A DNA stretch of 64,000 nucleotides from Arcuatula senhousia. Lineage: Eukaryota > Mollusca > Bivalvia > Mytilida > Mytilidae. Each line of letters starts with the position of its first letter. Position 1 is the stretch's first letter. Below the pieces are notes generated by a model. It saw nothing but the letters and a program-made list of their open reading frames with translations. It was not told where the DNA came from and searched no databases. Where the stretch lies: NCBI GenBank assembly GCA_963971305.1, contig OZ020304.1, positions 22,465,755-22,529,754 on the forward strand. The letters are read 5' to 3'. Positions 51,875 to 63,275 of this stretch are shown in pieces. The translations under genes were made by a program, and so were the position numbers.

Positions 51875-52540
51875 AACTGAAAGAGGTTTAGTTGTACATT
51901 TGGATGACCCTGCAATGAAGCGCTGTTTGTATGGATTTTTATGTAATTTGGGAATCCAATACAGGGATGGAATGTCATCATTACTGCCACAACAGAAAGG
52001 CCGAAGGAGGAAATGACAGATTTGTGATTGTCAATGATTTCCTCCTTAGACAGTGTTGTAGCCGTGTATGTGGTGCTGTTGCTGGTACAACCAACCCCCA
52101 ATTCAGCTGTCAAACAGTCTATATAGTGTTTTTTGCACACAAAAATGATGTTATTTGGTGCTTTGTCTGCAGGTACAACAACATATTTGTCATGTAAGGT
52201 GGACAATGTTTTGGCAACATCAGCGTTGCTGAAAATGGATGTTGCCTTAGTGCTCATTGAGCCTTTCAAAGAATTGATTCTTTTCAAAACCAATGACCTC
52301 ACAGCTTTTACCCATTCTGACAAAACGTCACATTCTTTCTCCTGTTCTTTTTTGGCCCATTTTCTGGCATAGTCCTCAACTGAATCCATAATTGTTTTGA
52401 AATTATAGCTCCAGTTGATTCGTCTTGGCTCACGATATTTAGGTCCTTTAGCCAAAACATCGCGAAGTAAGTCATTTTCCACGATGTTGAGGTCACCAGT
52501 GATACTAAACTCTGCATCCTCTGGGAAATTATATTCATGT
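51868..52540 (-). pseudogene. N-terminal part of the same reverse transcriptase, frameshifted
   Basis: From about 52536 the frame reads YNFPEDAEFSITGDLNIVEN, GPKYREPRRINWSYNF and DKYVVVPADKAPNNIIFVC, the conserved 'PADK' segment before the RT palm. Near 51975-52010 the homologous reading shifts by one base into the frame of the RT core; the original frame then runs to a meaningless end. Confidence 0.65.
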
Positions 52541-53790
52541 CACATAAGAAATCTATTGAAAGCAGCCACGCTGCATATCCCCGTGCTGTTCTCGTATTGA
52601 TAGTATAAGGGGCAAATAGCAGAAAGAAATGAATAAGGACTATATATAATTGTAAGATATTGGTGTTCAACATATTACTAGTGTAAGCATTAGCATTAAC
52701 CTGCAAATTGTTAAAGAAATAAGTTAATTTATATATGGTTTAGGAGTAGGTACATGTATCTAAACTAATTCCTAGGTTAATTTGGCTGACACAAAAAAAA
52801 TCAAGTTTCAGTTCCACATTCCAAATAACCTCAAATGAGTTAGCCTACATAATGTGGCCCAGCTTCTAGGGGCATTATCAACCTTCTGCATGCTCTACAT
52901 TCATAGTACAATTACTGAGCCAAGTTTCAGTTCTGTATTTCATATAAATCAGACGGAGTTGTGTTATAAAGAAATTGTGACAAAGGAATAATGTTCCCTT
53001 AGGCTACCTATGCAACTGAGCCCTTAGGTGCATTATCAAAATTCCTAAACCTTCGACAAATATACGATATTGAGATGTGGAATAAGTGTACGCGACGTAC
53101 ACTACATCCATATCCATAATGCAACTACTGAGCCAAGTTTCAATCTGTATTCAAAATAACCTAGGAGGAGTTGAGTGACGAAGGAATAATCAGTCCTTAT
53201 GCTAGCTATGCAGCCCAGCCAGGTATATACAAGGGTCATATTTATACGTCTAAGACATGGAATAAATAGCAAAATAATGCTAATTATAAGAGAAAGCGCG
53301 GGGATAATAAACTGTAAAGAAGCCTTTAATACCCATTAAAACCCCACAAAACTAAGCATAATATTTATATGTAAAAATTGCACCACATGGGTCAAATAGC
53401 GTACATGTCTTCAAAATCAGGATATTTAGCTCATGATAGGAATTAAATTGTAGAAAAGTGAATAAAGATTAAAAAGAAATCAAGTTAGGCATATACATAG
53501 TTCTGTATATTTATACAGCTCTATGATTCAGATAAAAAAAGCTTAAACAGAAATGCAGACTGTTTGAAAATGTGTCAAAGGGACTTTTGTACAGTAATAT
53601 ACGTATATCCCCTCTTCCCCTTCCACATAAAGCATAAGCATAAAAGTTTTATTTAAAGTCAATGGCAGTAAATACATAACATAAGCTCCGTAGAGCTTTT
53701 TATCGATTTTTTATTCCACAAACAGACTGATACATTGAAACTGAGAAGCTGTTGCTCTCTCAGTAAATGTTCTGCTCTATTTGATATATA
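52541..53790. repeat. Decayed tandem-monomer repeat and unassigned sequence
   Basis: Between ~52790 and 53215, three diverged units share CAAGTTTCAGTTCTGTATTT, GAGTTG and AAAGGAATAA at variable spacing. The remainder shows nothing recognisable. Confidence 0.5.
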
Positions 53791-54348
53791 TGTAACAGGA
53801 GGGTCGGATGCGCCACACCAGGTGTGCTACATCGTCCCCTCGTGTCTGGCGAACTGTCGTGTACGGTTCGTCCGCAGGGATTGAGCTTAGGCAGAAGGCA
53901 ATACTCCAGAGATGTTCAGATACTTTATTACTAAAACTTACAGTTACACATATTGTTAATTCAACAATCAAGCCAAAAGAACATAATTTAGAATTAAAGA
54001 GTGTCAACGCAAGAAAGTTTACTTGCATAAATATGACACCCTTTGAAGGTCCAAAGGTAAGGACATAGATGCCCCATGGTTCAATTCGAACCCAGTACAA
54101 AATATAAATAAAACAATTCAATAGTTCACAGTTCTCTTTCAATGTGGTGCATCGGTTCCATAATAACGGCAAAAGTCCATAAATTCACAGTAATCATCAC
54201 TTGAAATTGTCCTCAAAATGAAGTTAAATAATGTTCAAATGTCTCTTATAATTCTGGTAGAAATCCTTCATTGAAAATTTGCTGAAATAAAAAAGTTTTC
54301 TCATCCAAGGGAGACCATCAATAAGATTATTTCATCACGCCCGTTACA
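53791..54348 (-). repeat. 3' LTR of the 53.8-kb element
   Basis: 558 bp, TG...CA ends when read on either strand, next to the polypurine tract at 54350-54362. Confidence 0.88.
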
Positions 54349-55327
54349 TTCCTCCCCTTTTAAGACTAAATTTGCTGAATGGAATAAAGCATCAATTAAG
54401 TCCAAAATGAAATAATCGGTAAGCATCATCTTTACTTCTGCTGTTAATGACCATTCTCCTCAGTTCTTAGACTGGACAACACCATCCGTCATACCTAAAC
54501 ACTATTGCAAAGGCTCTTTCAGCCTTATCAGTGTTAGAACTCAGCATCAGTGCTGGAAGCAGAAAGCAAACTAAACACACATTAAGCATCTCATCATAAT
54601 GAATAGATAATTCACATAAAGCTCAAACTGTAGTTTGATATAAACAGATGTGTGAAATATTTAACTTAGTCAGTAGGCACCGATACTAATATATTCTCAA
54701 GTCCTATTAACTTATAAAAGCTGAACTATGCAAATATCTCATAAAGTTTACGTACAATGTAACAATCCACATAGATAATGAGACACCCTTGGTCTCTAAC
54801 CACACAGTTGTCTAGATAAGATATACCCCTACTAATCATTTCGGAAGTCATCTTCTAACCTCTAGCAACTAACACATTCTCATCAACCATATGAGAATAA
54901 CCACATCTAGTGAAAATTTCATGTACCATATAATAATAACTGCAAAATGATAATGCTAAAATGCATTTAACCAGTATAAAGTGTATGCAATATGCAAATA
55001 ACTATTAAAAAATGATCTCTTCTCTATAACTTACTGCTCAATGATCATAACACAATAAAATAATGATTATATTGAAAATCTTATCAAAATAAAAGTATTC
55101 AAATGAAAATCTCTGAAAATTCTTCTTATACAAAAATGCAGTTTGAAAATCTGAACATCAAATCTAACATAGATAAAATACTAACATATATACATGTGAT
55201 CACATAAAAAATACAAAGCACTATCAAATCTAATATATACTAGTAATTGCCAAAATATGATGCCTGCATCTTGGAGTACTACCAAACTACCAAGTTTCTT
55301 CTCAATCCCCACAATGGCCACCAAAAA

Positions 55328-55885
55328 TGTAACAGGAGGGTCGGATGCGCCACACCAGGTGTGCTACATCGTCCCCTCGTGTCTGGCGAACTGTCGTGTA
55401 CGGTTCGTCCGCAGGGATTGAGCTTAGGCAGAAGGCAATACTCCAGAGATGTTCAGATACTTTATTACTAAAACTTACAGTTACACATATTGTTAATTCA
55501 ACAATCTAGCCAAAAGAACATAATTTAGAATTAAAGAGTGTCAACGCAAGAAAGTGTACTTGCATAAATATGACACCCTTTGAAGGTCCAAAGGTAAGGA
55601 CATAGTTGCCCCATGGTTCAATTCGAACCCAGTACAAAATATAAATAAAACAATTCAATAGTTCACAGTTCTCTTTCAATGTGGTGCATCGGTTCCATAA
55701 TAACGGCAAAAGTCCATAAATTCACAGTAATCATCACTTGAAATTGTCCTCAAATTGAAGTTAAATAATGTTCAAATGTCTCTTATAATTCTGGTAGAAA
55801 TCCTTCATTGAAAATTTGCTGAAATAAAAAAGTTTTCTCATCCAAGGGAGACCATCAATAAGATTATTTCATCACGCCCGTTACA
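55328..55885 (-). repeat. 5' LTR of the 53.8-kb element
   Basis: 558 bp, ~99% identical to the other LTR by eye, implying a recent insertion. Confidence 0.88.
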
Positions 55886-56797
55886 TATATAATCTTATTT
55901 TTTAAATGATGAAAACTATTGTAGAATAAGAAAAAAAGGCTGTTTCTTTCAAAATGTTAAGCTCAAGATGTCTCTTTTTGGTCAAAGTTGCAGATAGAAA
56001 AAGCTTTTTACTTATATGTTGTGAAAACAAGAGAAAGGGGAGAGAGCAGGTAGATATCACACAAGCCCCGTGAGGACACAGTACTTTACGACAGAGGAAA
56101 AAAAAACTTTTTTTTCTCCTACTGTTGGTTTGTTTTTGTTTTTGTTTTTGTTTTTTTTCTGTTTTTTTTTTTTTTTTGTTTTTTTTTGGGGGGGTTGGTG
56201 TTTTTTTTTGCTTGGTTTTTACTATAAGGCCTGAAATGCCGGAGTTTTTACACCACGACAGTAATAAAGATCTGTCATGATAATATATAGATATTGAAAG
56301 TATAAATGTCTATGCATATTTCAATGATAAAATGTAATGTATTAGAGCAGATACATTTGTTTCTTCAGCAAAAGTAAAGCAAAGTAAAAATGCAGGAATA
56401 TGGTATTGCTAATATCGGAAAAGTATGGGAAAACATTCCCGCCATTTTTCCTATATACCAATTCGATAACTGATATCTTGACACCTATGTATCGTTTCAA
56501 AAGATATGACTTCGCTGTTATTTTTCTGTGATCAAATCAAGGAATTACATATATTCTAATTCCTTGATCAAATACATAGTACATATGGACTAAAAAGTTA
56601 ACATCAACAAAAAAATTGAAGACCCGCTGCCAGTCGTATTTTATTCAGGGTTGTCCCGACATCGATTTATTTTAGTATTTCAAGAACGATAACTCTTGTC
56701 CATCAAACAAAAAAAAGTTTGGCCTGCAGCATTCCACAAAAATGTCATAAGAATTCTGTATGTATACACGTCTGAGCTATGACGACGGGGGTATAAG
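55886..56797. other. Upstream region of the FAM89 gene
   Basis: Holds a long T/G low-complexity tract (56100-56215) and a short palindrome, TCAAGGAATTA facing TAATTCCTTGA, near 56540. The promoter and 5' UTR of the FAM89 gene should lie here, but no core motif is convincing. Confidence 0.45.
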
Positions 56798-57022
56798 ATG
56801 TCTGAGATACCAGGACTTCCTCCTCTGCCCAAGTGTTTCGACGGAATTGTAGGAAACGGAGAGAAAATAACAAATGGTGTTGATCATGACCTGAATCATT
56901 CTAGCACAGATGCGAACAAAACTCTAAATTCCTCTAGAGCAGAGAACCAAAATGAACCAGGATCAAATTCTACGCCTTTTTCAAGACTTAATACAGCACT
57001 GAACAGATTAAAAAATGAAATG
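56798..57022 (+). CDS. FAM89: FAM89 gene exon 1
   Basis: ATG at 56798, donor GTATTC; 225 nt, phase 0. MSEIPGLPPLPKCFDG to LNRLKNEM. Confidence 0.9.
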
Positions 57023-57775
57023 GTATTCATAATTTTATTGAATTTACCTAAAGGCTAAATATAATCTTCTCTTCTTCTTTTGTTTATATTAGAACACAAG
57101 TTCGATGATAACTACGTGAAGTTCTGTGCTGCAGTACTTTTTAATAACCCAGACACAAACAGTTGTCCAAGGTTTACATAAAAGTCCTATAACAGAGTAT
57201 TTATCTTTAGCAAGTAACTTTTGCCACACGATGATACTGAAGCTCTACATGTATCTTAGTTATAAAGGATCACAAAACTGAACATACATGTACTATAGAC
57301 ACACAAGCATAAGAATAAACATAATAGATTATGTAATTAAAATAAAACTTTACCACTCACTCATTATATGATGGTGTATGGAGTATGGACAGAAATCTTA
57401 CCAAGGTCTCTTGTGCAATGTATATGTACATGTAGCACCCTTAAAACCTTTTGAAATATTATTTTTATTTCACAGGTTGGTCTTCGACAACTTGACATAT
57501 CACTTTTGTCACAGCTTTGGTCTTTGAATGATGCAATACAAGATTACAAATCAGTTGTTCATGAAAGATATTCTGAAACCAACTCTGAGTATTCTTGGGG
57601 AATGAATAGTAGGACAAGTTCCATGGGTAGTATAGATTTAATCGATGATTATGATCTGAATGCAGAATTTCATGCTCAGCAAGAGAATCAAGTGCCAAAC
57701 TCTGTTCACAGTAGTACGTCAAGTCTTCTACAACAAATAAATGAGCTGAGAGAAAGGGCAGAAACAGAGTTTTGA
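56798..57775 (+). CDS. FAM89: FAM89-family protein (leucine repeat adapter 25-like), two exons, complete
   Basis: Exons 56798-57022 and 57476-57775 (225+300 nt) encode 174 residues; human FAM89A and FAM89B are about 184-189. Two family signatures are present. Near the N-terminus GLPPLPKCFDGIVGNG matches LPPLPRGLSGLLN. Spanning the exon junction, LNTALNRLKNEM continues as VGLRQLDISLLSQLWSLNDA and IQDYK, matching [20 protein letters not shown]. This leucine-rich core is the probable coiled segment. In mammals FAM89B (LRAP25) is described as an adapter linking MRCK and LIMK1 at the lamellipodium; that role is known only for vertebrates. The C-terminal third is Ser/Asn-rich and diverged. The ATG is the first in frame and gives the expected N-terminus. 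A- or B-type cannot be decided. Confidence 0.92.
57476..57775 (+). CDS. FAM89: FAM89 gene exon 2
   Basis: Acceptor TTTCACAG; 300 nt to TGA. VGLRQLDISLLSQLWSLN onward, ending LRERAETEF. Confidence 0.92.
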   Translation, partial: VGLRQLDISLLSQLWSLNDAIQDYKSVVHERYSETNSEYSWGMNSRTSSMGSIDLIDDYDLNAEFHAQQENQVPNSVHSSTSSLLQQINELRERAETEF

Positions 57776-58119
57776 TTATTAGTGCTGTTACGCATGCTGT
57801 AAAAAAAAATGAAATATTTTTTAATTGTACATGTATACACATGTATCATCTTTGTTAATATATTATATGATACAGGAAACAACAAAACTGCATTGCTACA
57901 TATGCAGCTGCTAAATCAATTTTACCAATGATTTTCTTAGAAACTATAACAAATAGTTCTCTTTTTTACTTTTTAAGCAACATCAATTTGGTCATAGCAT
58001 CTAATAAGGGTTTTTATCAATGTTCATATAAAAAAGTCCACTTGTTAACCAAACAGTTTTCACAAAAAGGAAATAATGTATATGTTTTAAAAGAATTGTA
58101 TCATGGCTGATATTATAGT

Positions 58120-58257
58120 ATTATTGCGTAAAGTTTTCCATATTGGCTGAGTTATTGGTCCAAGGCTAGCCATATTGGACTGAGGCGTAGCCGAAGTCCA
58201 ATATGGTTAGCCGAGGACCAATAACTCAGCCAATATGGATAACTTTACGCAATTATT
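58120..58257. repeat. 138-bp near-perfect palindrome in or after the FAM89 3' UTR
   Basis: GTAAAGTTTTCCATATTGGC faces GCCAATATGGATAACTTTAC, and TGAGTTATTGGTCC faces GGACCAATAACTCA, with inner GGCTAGCCATATTGGAC/GTCCAATATGGTTAGCC. The loop is TGAGGCGTAGCCGAA. Only a few mismatches in ~60-base arms. Confidence 0.88.
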
Positions 58258-58478
58258 CCTTTATTGACTAACCTGACCAATATGGCTGACATGCCATATT
58301 GACTAGTCCAGTATTTGATATTGACTGATTTGATAATAAAGGTAAATATTGGACTGGCGGTATCCGTCCAATATCCATATTGGACGGATAAATTACATAT
58401 TGGCGTAGTTTTGTGTTTATATAGTATAGGCTGTTTTCATCATATTTAGACAAATATTTTTATGTTAGTCAATAATTC
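58258..58478. repeat. Second, outer foldback adjoining the 58.1-kb palindrome
   Basis: TTATTGACTAAC (58261) faces GTTAGTCAATAA (58464), with an inner CCGTCCAATAT/ATATTGGACGG pair. It shares CCATATTGG words with its neighbour. Confidence 0.6.
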
Positions 58479-58786
58479 TCTTTATAGTGTATACAATTTA
58501 ATTTGTTTCCCTTCAACTTAAGCCAACCTGGTGTACATTGTCTATTTTTATAATTTACCAAGATGTGTTTTCTGATAAAGAACTTTCTTATAGATAGGAA
58601 ATAGATAGATATTTAAAGATGTATGTTTAGTTGTTTATAACAAATATTGATGTAGTAAAATGATAGATTTTTTTCTAATGCTTACAAAATTTAAAAAAAT
58701 ATGCAAGGAGATATTTTTTTAGGCTATATTTTCTTTCTAACAAGAATATCAATTGAATTTTAAGATGGAGTACAATGCAAGATTGC

Positions 58787-59545
58787 ATTTTTGTCTCGCC
58801 TGCGACGAATGTCGCAAAAGGCGAGACTTAGGTATGGTGATTCCGGCGACGGCGACGGCGGCGGCGGCGGCGGCGTCCACAATTGGTTAAAGTTTTTGCT
58901 TAAGTCTGTTTTGTGTGAACTAGTTATGTTACACCATTGATATTTGGTATGCAGTTGCATCAGCATCAGTACAGATCAGTTTTAAAAGGTATTCACCTGT
59001 ATGCTCCTGCAGTCACGGTCTACTGACTTTGAAATTTTACACTGATTTGGCCGAGGTTAACCTTTTTTCTTAAGTCTGTTTAACATGAAGCACTTATGTT
59101 ACACCATTGATATTTGGTATGCAGTTGCATCAGCATCAGTACAGATCAGTTTTAAAAGGATTTCACCTGTATGCTCCTGCAGTCACGGTCTACTGACTTT
59201 GAAATTTTACACTGATTTGGCCAAGGTTAACCTTTTTTCTTAAGTCTGTTTAACATGAAGCAGTTATGGTACATCATTGATATTTGGTATGCAGTTGCAT
59301 TGGCATCAGTACAGATCAATTTCAAAAGTATTTTATCTGTATGATCCTGCAGTCACGGTCTACTGACTTTTAGATTTTACACTTTTTACTTATGTCACAA
59401 GTTTTTTTTATAAAGCAGTTATGGTTCACCATTTATATTTGGTATGCAGCTGCTTAAGCATTAGTTAAGATCAGTTTAAGGAGGATTTTTACTTCATTTT
59501 ATACTGTGTCCAGTTGCGACAGGCGAGACATGTCTCTGTGTTAAC
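58787..59545 (+). repeat. Hairpin-headed repeat with ~170-bp monomers, GTCTCGCC type
   Basis: Head GTCTCGCCTGCGACGAATGT folds with GTCGCAAAAGGCGAGAC. Then a GGCGAC/GGCGGC microsatellite, then about four units with ACACCATTGATATTTGGTAT, GCATCAGCATCAGTACAGAT and TCCTGCAGTCACGGTCTACT. Ends GTTGCGACAGGCGAGAC. Diverged monomers of the same sort occur near 31500-31590 and 32480-32720. Confidence 0.85.
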
Positions 59546-59613
59546 AGTTTATTAGAGAAAACTGTCATGAAGTTTAAAGTTATTCCTTTGGAATTTTGTT
59601 GTAATCATTTAAC

Positions 59614-59775
59614 CATATGTTGACCCACCACAGTCTAAAATTATTCATTTGGAAGTTTGTTGTAATGTTGATTTATGCATTTAACCATATGTTGACCCAC
59701 CACAGTCTAAAATTATTCATTTGGAAGTTTGTTGTAATGTTGTTTTATGCATTTAACCATATGTTGTCCCACCAA
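59614..59775 (+). repeat. Tandem repeat, ~70-bp period, 2.3 copies
   Basis: TATGTTGACCCACCACAGTC, AAAATTATTCATTTGGAAGT and TTGTTGTAATGTTG repeat at 59618, 59689 and in part at 59760. Confidence 0.75.
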
Positions 59776-62614
59776 GCAGTTGAATGGTTGTATTATAATA
59801 TTTATACAATTAATTATAATTACAATTATATAGAATTTGATTTTTTAAAGATTTAGTGCTCACTGTAAGATGTTCATGACTTATATGGAGGTGCTATTTG
59901 AATCTGTTTTTAATATTCAAGATATAGAATAGATATATATTATATAATTAAACTATGTAATAGTTTTTATAGCACTGTTATATTTGCACATTTTAATCTA
60001 ATAATACACATGAATATATAAGTTTATAATGCATGATACTTGTATTTTATACAATAAACATTATACATTGTACAAGTGCATTTAGTAAAGGATATTTTTA
60101 TACTAGAGTGGATACTTAAATTGCAGATCTGTCAAATTCTAATTTGATTAACAAAAAGTACTCTACTTGTCTTTTTGATGTTTACTGTTCCTTGTTTAAG
60201 AAGGGGTCTATCTGTGACTATTAATTTCAGGACTGGATTTGAATTATATGCATTTTATTTAGACCATGGGCCAATTGCAGAACCGCGAGCAGTGCCAAAT
60301 GGCCTCGTTGAAGGCTGCTGGCGGTTGTCCATTGTGGTTTTTCTAAATTGCCGCTTAATTGTGGGCTGTGTCCGTACACGTATTCCACATCTCATTATTT
60401 TCTATTGTTTGAATAAAGATCTCATTGTGCCACATATATAAGCAGTAATGCTGTGTACCATTTAAAGAAACTTCAAAGTATATTTATTTGGGATACTTTT
60501 TCATATTCCACATTCTATATAAACACAATCTACACACCTGTTATGAAATATATGTCCAGTTTTATTTTTACTCGCATTACTTGTACACAGTAGTTTTTTG
60601 TAGTTTGATTAAATTTTCTAGTTTTTTCTACACAGGGTATGTTTTTGTCGAAAAAAGTGCAATTGCCACTTATACAGGGGAAAAGTACATATCTGCATTT
60701 TTGTGGTCAAAATTAAATGTATTATTTTTCTAAGAGATATACATTGTATATAATCTTTCATAAACACTTTTTGTACTTAACCTTTGATAGCAAAACATAT
60801 TTGGTAGGACTCAAATATAACTGGAACAGTTTTTAGCTTGAAACAATGTATTTACAATTACAAATATTTAGAATGCTAAAGTACATTTATACTGAACCCT
60901 AGCTAATACTGAGAAATTTTACATTCCAGTTTTTTTTCTCCATTTATTCTGATCATTTTGTAAACAAACAAAAAATTTATAAGTCCAATCTGATTAGAAA
61001 TTGTTACCTATCATCACTGCATGGTAGAATTGTCAGACATTGCAGTCTATTTTCTGTTCTGATGGCCTGTTGGGTTGACCAATCAGAAATCAGCCTTCAA
61101 GATTATGTAAAATTGCCAGAGGATTCCAACAAGGTCACCAAAACAGAAAGTAGAATGAGATGTAATCAGAGCATCCACCATGCAGTGACAGCATGGCTGA
61201 TAGATCTAGAAATTAATATTTCAAACCGATTGGTTAAGTCTAGATTTTGATGCCTGAAAAAGGGGTGTATTATAAGGTTGTGATTTTACATTAAAACCAT
61301 TTTTACAATGTACATGGACACCTCTTAGACTTACATGTATATCACACATCTACATTTACTGTATGTATGTGGTCACTTTTTGAATGAAAATAAATATTAG
61401 TTATTCAGCAATATTCAGTTTTATTATCTCCCCTTTAAAATGGTAAGAAATATTACAACAGTATTTTTATGAAGTTAAGTTTGGACTAAGTTTTAATGTT
61501 TTAAATTGCAAGTGTTTTGAATTCAAATAACAGTTTTGTTTGCGTACAACTAACTTTATATTTGTAGACTAAAATGTAATGTTTGCATTCTTATTACAAA
61601 AGGTAGTTTATAAAGTGTATTTTATGAATTGACATAGACATAGTTTGTCTTCAATGCTTTTGTTTTAGATTTGCATTTTTGAATTGATTTTAATTTTCAA
61701 AATGAACATGTTATTTTGATTGTGAAAATTATTAGAAAAATCAATTGATTTGTACATGTAGGTCTCCTAGATGAACTGTAATATTTTCTGTGAATTAATT
61801 TTCAGAATTTTCATGGTTGTCAATTGTCAGGCTTTCAATCATAATGACAATTTTAAGGGGAATTAATTTTCACAGTTTTCCACCATCCATCATTATTTAC
61901 ATACAAAAATTGCATATTTGGGTGTAGTATCATGACTATTTTCCCAGATATTTATTTCTGCATATATAGTGAAAAAAGGTTCACTGCAAAAACTCATACA
62001 TTTTGTATTATGTTTAGAGGATTTTTATGTCCTTCCAATCTGGGTTTTGTTTGCATTTTTTGAATGTTTATTGTGATGATTTACAGAAATAACTTTTAAC
62101 CAAAGTTTCAATGTATTTTAAAGGCATTATATAAGCCCACCTCCAGATAAACCCACCTACCCATATAACCTACATAAACTTTATATTATGTATTTATTTT
62201 TATATATTTGTTGTATTCCAAAAGTCTTGCCCTTTACTCATGCAATATGTACAACATAACTTGAAGTATCTTATTTAATCCTTGAACTTCAGTCAGATTT
62301 TAAAGACAAAATATAGTATCTTTAGACTGTTTATAGATAATTTCTCAGTTGTTAACAGGTCCTTTTTCCAGAAAAAAAACTGTTATTCTGTAATAGATTT
62401 TGTCAACCCAAATATCCTGTTAAATGACATTGTTTTTTACATTGTTGTTATTGAATGCATTTTTTAATGACTGCACCATAGGTGATGTTATTTACTAGTT
62501 ATAATATTGTTCTTTATATAAATAAAGGTATTGGTTGTTTATAATCAAGTTTGCATCTTCACCCCTGTCACCCTTTTCAAAAGTGGGGGTATATAGCCAT
62601 AGTCTGTTCATGTA
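59776..62614. other. AT-rich stretch without a recognised gene
   Basis: AATAAA hexamers at 60053, 60412 and 61389 could end long FAM89 transcripts. A GC-richer block at 60260-60400 (CAGAACCGCGAGCAGTGCC) is unassigned. CCAAT-like GACCAATCAG at 61078 and ATTGGTTAAG at 61230 were noted without a gene. No exon identified. Confidence 0.4.
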
Positions 62615-63275
62615 TTTATACCCCCCGCAAACAAAGTTTGGGGGGGGTATATAGGAAACACCCTGTCTGTCTGTCTGTCTGTCCGTCCGTCTGTCCGTCC
62701 GTCCGTCCGTCTGTCCACATAACTCGTAAGCGCATCTTCTCCTAAACTGCTGGAAGGATTTTGATGAAACTTTACATGAAAGAAGTACATCATATGTAGA
62801 TGTGCATGAAGAATTTTCATCGCAATCGGACATCATTCAGGGGAGATAATTGGACTTGGACTTTTTAAATACATTATAATACATTATTCAATGGGAGACC
62901 CTGTAAGCGCAACTCCTCCTAAACCGCTTGATGGATTTTGATGAAACTTTACATAAAAGAAGTACATCATATGTAGATGTGCATGAGGAATTTTCATTGC
63001 AATCAGACATCATTCAGGGGAGATAACTGGACTTAGACTTTTTAAAACATTATTCAATGGGAGACCTTGTAAGCGCAACTCCTCCTAAACCGCTTGATGG
63101 ATTTCGAGGAAACTTTACATGAAAGAAGTACATCATATTTAGATGTGCATGAAGAATTTGTATTGCTCTTGGTTATTATTGAGGGGAGATAACTGGACTT
63201 GAGATTTTTTTTACAGTACAGAGTCCAATATGAAGCGGGGGGTATCCTTATGTGAGCTCGCTCACAGTATTACTT
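62615..63275 (+). repeat. Hairpin-headed repeat with three ~155-bp monomers, TACCCCCC type
   Basis: Head TATACCCCCCGCAAACAAAG, TTTGGGGGGGGTATATAGGA. Then GTCTGTCTGTCTGTCTGTCC and GTCCGTCC tracts, then three units with GCGCAACTCCTCCTAAACCG, GATGAAACTTTACATGAAAG and TCAGGGGAGATAA. The end AGTCCAATATGAAGCGGGGG, GTATCC is the counterpart of the head. Confidence 0.88.

Larger units (their letters stand above)
50557..52540 (-). mobile_element. Reverse-transcriptase retroelement, Penelope-like in sequence
   Basis: The - strand carries a reverse transcriptase split by one frameshift, and a 3' tail ending GGTACCTCTGCTTCTTTTAG. No LTRs, apurinic endonuclease, RNase H or GIY-YIG domain were seen. RT motifs resemble Penelope-like elements. 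Three further tails of this family lie at 1548, 22925 and 43260. The 5' limit is not defined. Confidence 0.65.
53791..55885 (-). mobile_element. Non-autonomous LTR retrotransposon, 2.1 kb
   Basis: Two 558-bp LTRs (53791-54348, 55328-55885), each TGTAACAGGAGG...CCCGTTACA on the + strand, differing at about four positions. TATATA flanks both sides. On the - strand a polypurine tract AAAAGGGGAGGAA abuts the low-coordinate LTR, and TGGTGGCCATTGTGG sits just inside the high-coordinate LTR as a possible primer-binding site, so transcription runs on the - strand. The 979-bp interior has no gag or pol, so it must depend on another element for movement. Confidence 0.9.

Noticed and set aside
60175..60441. 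88-codon frame downstream of FAM89
   Set aside because: No family, no splice context and low coding character; left as unassigned.
62495..62836. Open frames with repeated Arg-Thr-Asp or Val-Cys-Pro-Ser
   Set aside because: Translations of the GTCC microsatellite in the 62.6-kb repeat.
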